Of a stretch of DNA of 64,000 nucleotides, positions 59,651 through 64,000 are shown one piece after another (within the stretch, counting starts at the first letter, position 1; each line of letters begins with the position of its first letter). The translations under genes and the position numbers were made by a program. Source of the stretch: Zygaena filipendulae. Its lineage: Eukaryota > Arthropoda > Insecta > Lepidoptera > Zygaenidae. The stretch lies in assembly GCA_907165275.2 (NCBI GenBank), contig OU015669.1:6904501-6968500 (forward strand), given 5' to 3'. The notes beneath the pieces were generated by a model. The model was not told the origin of the DNA and did not search any database. It was given only the letters and a program-made list of their open reading frames with translations.

Positions 59651-60145
59651 CTTACCGTGACACCAACGGTGCTGTCTTAGATGATGCTGATGTTACCAAA
59701 GTGTTTAAATAAAGTGAACCAGTGGTCCATTCTCGTCAGCATAAATGTGATACGAACGTGGTAGCTTCCCACGAAAGGGGCGTGAGAACGCGCCATGTCA
59801 GGCCTCGTTACGATTGTTTGTCCGTGCCGTATGCTGCTTTATTTACTGTACCTATTTATATGGTATTTATCACCGCTCCGGTCACAGATGACACCGTATC
59901 GCAGTGTTGCTAGATAGCTATTACAATAGCATAATAGTATAATAATCTGATGATATCAACGCCAATTGTGTTGGCCCACAATTGTGATTTCAAACTTGGC
60001 CCAGTTATTTTTAATGGTTCACAATTTGTGAGCGAACACGTCCTGTCCATCAGCTAATTGGTGATTAAATGATGAGTCAATTATATTTGCTTGATAATTT
60101 AAAATGTTTAGTTACAACCCGTTCGCTCTCGGTGTTTACTGAGTA

Positions 60146-60304
60146 ATGTCGTCGTCCCCGTCGAGTCATCGAGAAGTGGTCGTGCAGAACATTAGCTTCC
60201 TGCACCGCGGCACCGCAGTGGTCATAGCTCGCTGGCTTACTTCGCAATGTGTACCACACATGTTGCTCACGATGCTTCTATGCTCGGTTTTATTGTTCCA
60301 TTAG
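60146..60304 (+). CDS. unassigned 52-codon ORF
   Basis: The ATG at 60146 opens MSSSPSSHREVVVQNISFLH, then RGTAVVIARWLTSQ and a hydrophobic tail (LLTMLLCSVLLF), closing in TAG. The first half is GC-rich compared with its surroundings. The tail could be a membrane anchor, but no family is recognised and no splice context was found. Confidence 0.2.
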   Translation: MSSSPSSHREVVVQNISFLHRGTAVVIARWLTSQCVPHMLLTMLLCSVLLFH

Positions 60305-62760
60305 TCGGTTGGAACTTCACGTTTTCCTTTTGTTTTGTACTTCGATCATTGATATATTAAATACCCTATATCAATGACGTCGAAATGTGCTTTTTGAATT
60401 TATCTCTTCTTTATTAAGGGCTGATTACTATAATACTTTCATCGTTTATGATAAAATTATTATTTCATTTACGGAAGAACTAATTCATCTATATATCTAC
60501 ACATTTGAACGAAACTCGGTATAAAGCTTTTGTCACGTTTCGGGTCAACATCCTATACGTACTCGTAATAACAAACAGTTCCCAAAGACTTATGTGGGCG
60601 AAGCCGTGCGCCGCAGCTATCATTTGATGCAAGACTATACTAAAACCAAACTTTTTGACTAAAGGTAAACCTGTAAAGGGGAACATCGTTGTTTCTTTGA
60701 CAATTTAACAAATTATAATTTGTGTGGAGGAAACACTGTAACACAGGAAATCCTTACTCGAGGACATGGTGTTAAATTTGTTGTACTTGTTACCTTGTTT
60801 TGGTTACAATATAGGCTTTTTTATTTAATTATTTTTATAAAAATATGTCTTGAGCAAGTGTCTATAATGATAGACGCAGATGTTCTAAGAATTGTCAACA
60901 ACATAAGTTTGCACATGCATTGTTCAAATAGCACGTTCGATGCAGCGGGCCTTTGTAATAAGCAGGTTCTTGCAATGCGTCACACAAGTTGCAATCCTGC
61001 GCAGTGCAGTGACTTGTGGCTGATTGTCATGATCCAATGAACAAGTGTTTAACCCTAGATTTTTGGAAAACGCTTTTATACTAGAGATTTATCTAAAAAA
61101 TTACTTAAAGAAACAACGTGAAAACTGCACAATTTTCTATACACATAAGGATCTGAAATTTTTTTTAGTGATACCATTTTTGTTGCAACATGATGTGTAT
61201 ATATAATATTTAAATATACAAAAAAGGTGGTTACTCGCGTTTCATCGCCTTGTGTATATATATATACATATTTCTAGACATACCATTTTTCCATTTTGGC
61301 CGATTGATATCCCTACCTCGTACAATTTTAGTGTCACAACCACAACACCAACTCTAATTGTACAGTGATAATAACACTGTCCCGGTTCTGGCAACATTAA
61401 CATTCAATACCTAATACCGTCCATCACTGGCCATTACTAAATAATGTAGTGAACAGAGAGAGAGAGAGAATAAAAAGTAAAAAAACACAGTCTCGCTGTA
61501 AGCGTACGTTTGTTCGTCTAACCGCAAACAAAATCAAACCCAAACCGAAACGAGGTTCGTATACCCAAGTCCCGACTGTCGAGCGGAAACGGGAGGGACA
61601 CGTGTCCCGCGCAGCTTCCTCCAACTCCTCATTAACGACTTTGAACTAAATGCGGAACAAGCCGACTTTGTTGTCAAGACGTTACTACGTGAATAATGTA
61701 AATACGCCCTTCTCCAGTGGTAATAGTTTTGACGTTTGCAAACGTACAACAATTTTAGCCAGAAATTAACAAAAACAATTTTTTTGTCAACAACAATTCA
61801 CCAAAGTTCCACAGTAATTGAATAAATGGTATAGGAAATAAGAAAGCATAAAAGACGAACGAACACACATATATTATTATAAGAACGATACGCACGGTAC
61901 GGATGGGAGTAAAAATTCATTTTCTGTCACGGCGTCATACGTCATACTTAAATATTATTATTAATATTATAGTTAAGATTCGTTGTACGTATTGAAAATT
62001 CATTTAATTTTCAGTAGTTGTGAAGTGTTAGGTAACCGTGACGTGATTAATAAATACTTTAATTGAATCAGATGAATCACAGAGCGAGATTCTTTCTCTT
62101 TCTTACGTTCTACTTTGCGAATGTTTGGTTATTTAGTTAACTCCAAAACTGTTTGTTACCTACTCACTACAGACAGTATTTATGTAAGCAATCTCCTATG
62201 TAAATTAAACTTATTCTACTTAACCGTTTCCTATCATATTATATTGCGAAGACATTACACGATCATAGACGATAATATTATCGTCAATTAATTTTTTAAT
62301 TTAAATTAAATCGTGCAGATCTCTATTTTATCACCGAAAATTAATTTATATCTTCACTTTTAAAAATCATTATCAGTACACTTGTCACGTTTATTTATTG
62401 TTTTGGTTTCTTTTAACACACTTCGTCATACTTTATGTTCCATCATTTTGCTTAGTTTTTTGTTCCCAAGCTTCATATCATTGAAAGTTGACACCTAATT
62501 TCAAATCGTTTTCAAAACTTTCGAAACATGATTAATATAATTTTTACTTTCATCCGATAAACGTTTATCCGCCTTTTAAGCTTTAAACTTTAAATTGAAA
62601 ACGGAACCATCAAACACTTAGCATGCGTGTCGCACCGCGGCAATCATTAGATACATATGTAATTATTATGTTTGATCAATTGAATCGACTTTAATTTTTA
62701 TGTAAACTCGCATGCAGAGTGTTCTCATTTATTTTTCATTAGATAGTTTTTTTTATTACG

Positions 62761-62800
62761 TACTAGCTGTGCCCCGCTGTTTCACCCGCGTGAACTCAAA
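62761..62800 (-). repeat. short Lep1-like terminus
   Basis: TACTAGCTGTGCCCCGCTGT followed by TTCACCCGCGT; only the end is preserved. Confidence 0.4.
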
Positions 62801-63821
62801 AGTGCCCAATTTACTTCTTATAAAATCAGCTAATTAGCAGTGAAAGTCCTATAGATTTCCTTTGGTATTATAGAAAATTTGTCACATCCAATCAATTAAT
62901 AAAGCATCTTAATGCATAAACACATTACAATATCTACATAAATAGAGAAACTAATTGACTAAGCGAAGAGTCCAAAAGCTCTAGAAGTTTTTAAACAAAG
63001 CTAGCTTTTTATTAGGTATTTATTATATTTGTTTATTTCTTTTGAGTCTAAATTATGAAAAAAGTAAATGTGAAAAGCATGAAACGCAGGCAACGGCTAT
63101 CATAGTCCTAAATGTGTAAGGTTTATCAGCTAACAGTGTTGTTAAAAGCAACAGTCCCATAGATTCATAGAAATCTCGCCGGTAATTCGCTTCAATGACC
63201 CGAAATTAGAAGGTCATCCGTCACGCGTCTGAATAATTCTGTTTGTCACTTTTCCTTGATCGGTCACGAAAAATCAAAACAGTTATTGTTTCCATTTAAC
63301 ACTTCGATTAATCGTGTACGTTTTCTAAACTTATTCTAAAACTTATTCTAATTTAAAAAAAGCGTTCGCTAGACCTTTATTTCATAAGCTCCATTAGGTC
63401 TTTTCTATCACCATTACTTTTCATTGGTAAGCTAAACTACATCATAAATTTTTGAGAATACATTTGGTTTTTTTTGGTCGTTTTCTAAAATTGTTAATGT
63501 AGTTGATTATTTAGTTAGTAATTTATTTATTAAAATTATCTATATCTTTCCTATATGCAGTGAAAAGTGAGAGGTAGATGAAAATAGCATGGAAGTCAAT
63601 GATGTTACAAGTATTAAATGATTGTAGTCCATGCCTAAAATATTATCACTCGTATATAACCACACTTTGCCACGTTGTTAGAGTAAGTTTCCTGTAATGT
63701 GTTCTATGAGCATTTTGGATTCGTGCTCGGGTGTTCGGTCATTGACCTACAAATGACGGCAATCAAGGACGTCGCCGTGGAGACATGATTTATGTGACAT
63801 TTCAATTTCTTGACGGCCAGT

Positions 63822-63972
63822 GCGCACTTGTCGACAGAGGAAGCGTGTTCATGGAATAAAGCACAAGTGGGTAGTAGTATTATAATTTGCCACAGTGTTT
63901 TTTGATGGAGTCAAAGAGCAAGTAAACAATTTACAGAAAGAAGCTTTAAAAAAAAAAAAACTGTTACTGCAG
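63822..63972 (+). other. possible non-coding 5' exon ending in a strong donor
   Basis: ACTGCAG|GTAAGTATT after 63972 is a textbook donor. The preceding 150 bp has an ATG frame that closes after six codons, so any exon here would be untranslated. The start is unknown; the sequence around 63740-63840 is more GC-rich than average. Confidence 0.2.
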
Positions 63973-64000
63973 GTAAGTATTATGCAAATTTGAAATAGGT

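Larger units (their letters stand above)
43608..64000. other. non-coding stretch to window end
   Basis: Mostly AT-rich sequence with scattered repeats and the weak gene-start candidates listed. Between 46 and 52 kb I see essentially no recognisable repeat or exon. The numerous 60-130-residue frames are low-complexity and lack splice or start context. Confidence 0.4.

Noticed and set aside
61449..61649. 66-codon plus frame (Arg/Lys-rich, beginning after a GA repeat)
   Set aside because: The opposite strand is equally open, the start lies next to an AGAG microsatellite, and no splice site or family supports it.

Overview
The window looks like nuclear DNA of a lepidopteran (moth or butterfly). 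It is AT-rich, has long introns, and is crowded with interspersed repeats of types I know from Lepidoptera: many copies of the CCGCGGTTTCACCCGCG / CAGCTAGT element (Lep1-like, Helitron-related), tRNA-derived SINE heads carrying a GGTTCGATTCCC-type B box, a CR1/jockey-like LINE tail, and several TIR elements. There are no bacterial-style operons, no CRISPR array and no rRNA. Most long open frames are chance frames or repeat-derived. Genus and species cannot be told from what I can see. || The only convincing protein-coding gene is a multi-exon plus-strand gene of which six internal exons are visible: 11758-11878, 18317-18455, 19667-19867, 20436-20534, 21068-21170 and 21646-21776. Every junction has GT-AG sites and compatible phase, and the joined frame is open for about 264 codons. 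The middle part reads as a spectrin-type three-helix repeat, and the last exon starts another possible one. I suspect a large spectrin-repeat scaffold of the nesprin/klarsicht/AKAP6 kind, but assigning the family needs a search. Both ends of the gene lie outside what I can identify. A candidate short terminal exon (10968-11035) sits upstream and accepts the same intron phase as the first visible exon, so it could give a truncated isoform. || Layout. 1-10.9 kb: no convincing gene; TIR elements (one with 4-bp and one with TTAA target duplications), a LINE 3' end, a 328-bp TIR element and a nearly perfect 63-bp inverted repeat. 10.97-11.9 kb: candidate terminal exon, then the first visible coding exon, whose donor site is tandemly duplicated 30 nt apart in frame. 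12.3-18.3 kb: a 6.4-kb intron filled by a complex repeat unit. Three ~135-bp repeats on the left face three inverted copies on the right; between them lie a 28-bp minisatellite, a 15-bp tandem array, an LTR-like block and long diverged internal duplications. 18.3-21.8 kb: five exons with short introns, several of which carry repeats next to the acceptors. 21.8-64 kb: no exon I can join to the gene, so either a very long intron or intergenic DNA. It holds many repeats, two CTCF-like motifs, and four weak candidates for gene starts: an ATG exon with a consensus donor at 43.6 kb, a GC-rich minus-strand frame at 45.2-45.3 kb, a promoter-like site at 54.3 kb, and a donor site at the far end (63972). 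|| The most unusual items are the in-frame duplicated splice donor, the alternative-terminal-exon arrangement, and the large inverted-repeat-bounded unit in the first visible intron. All calls are from reading the sequence; no search was run.
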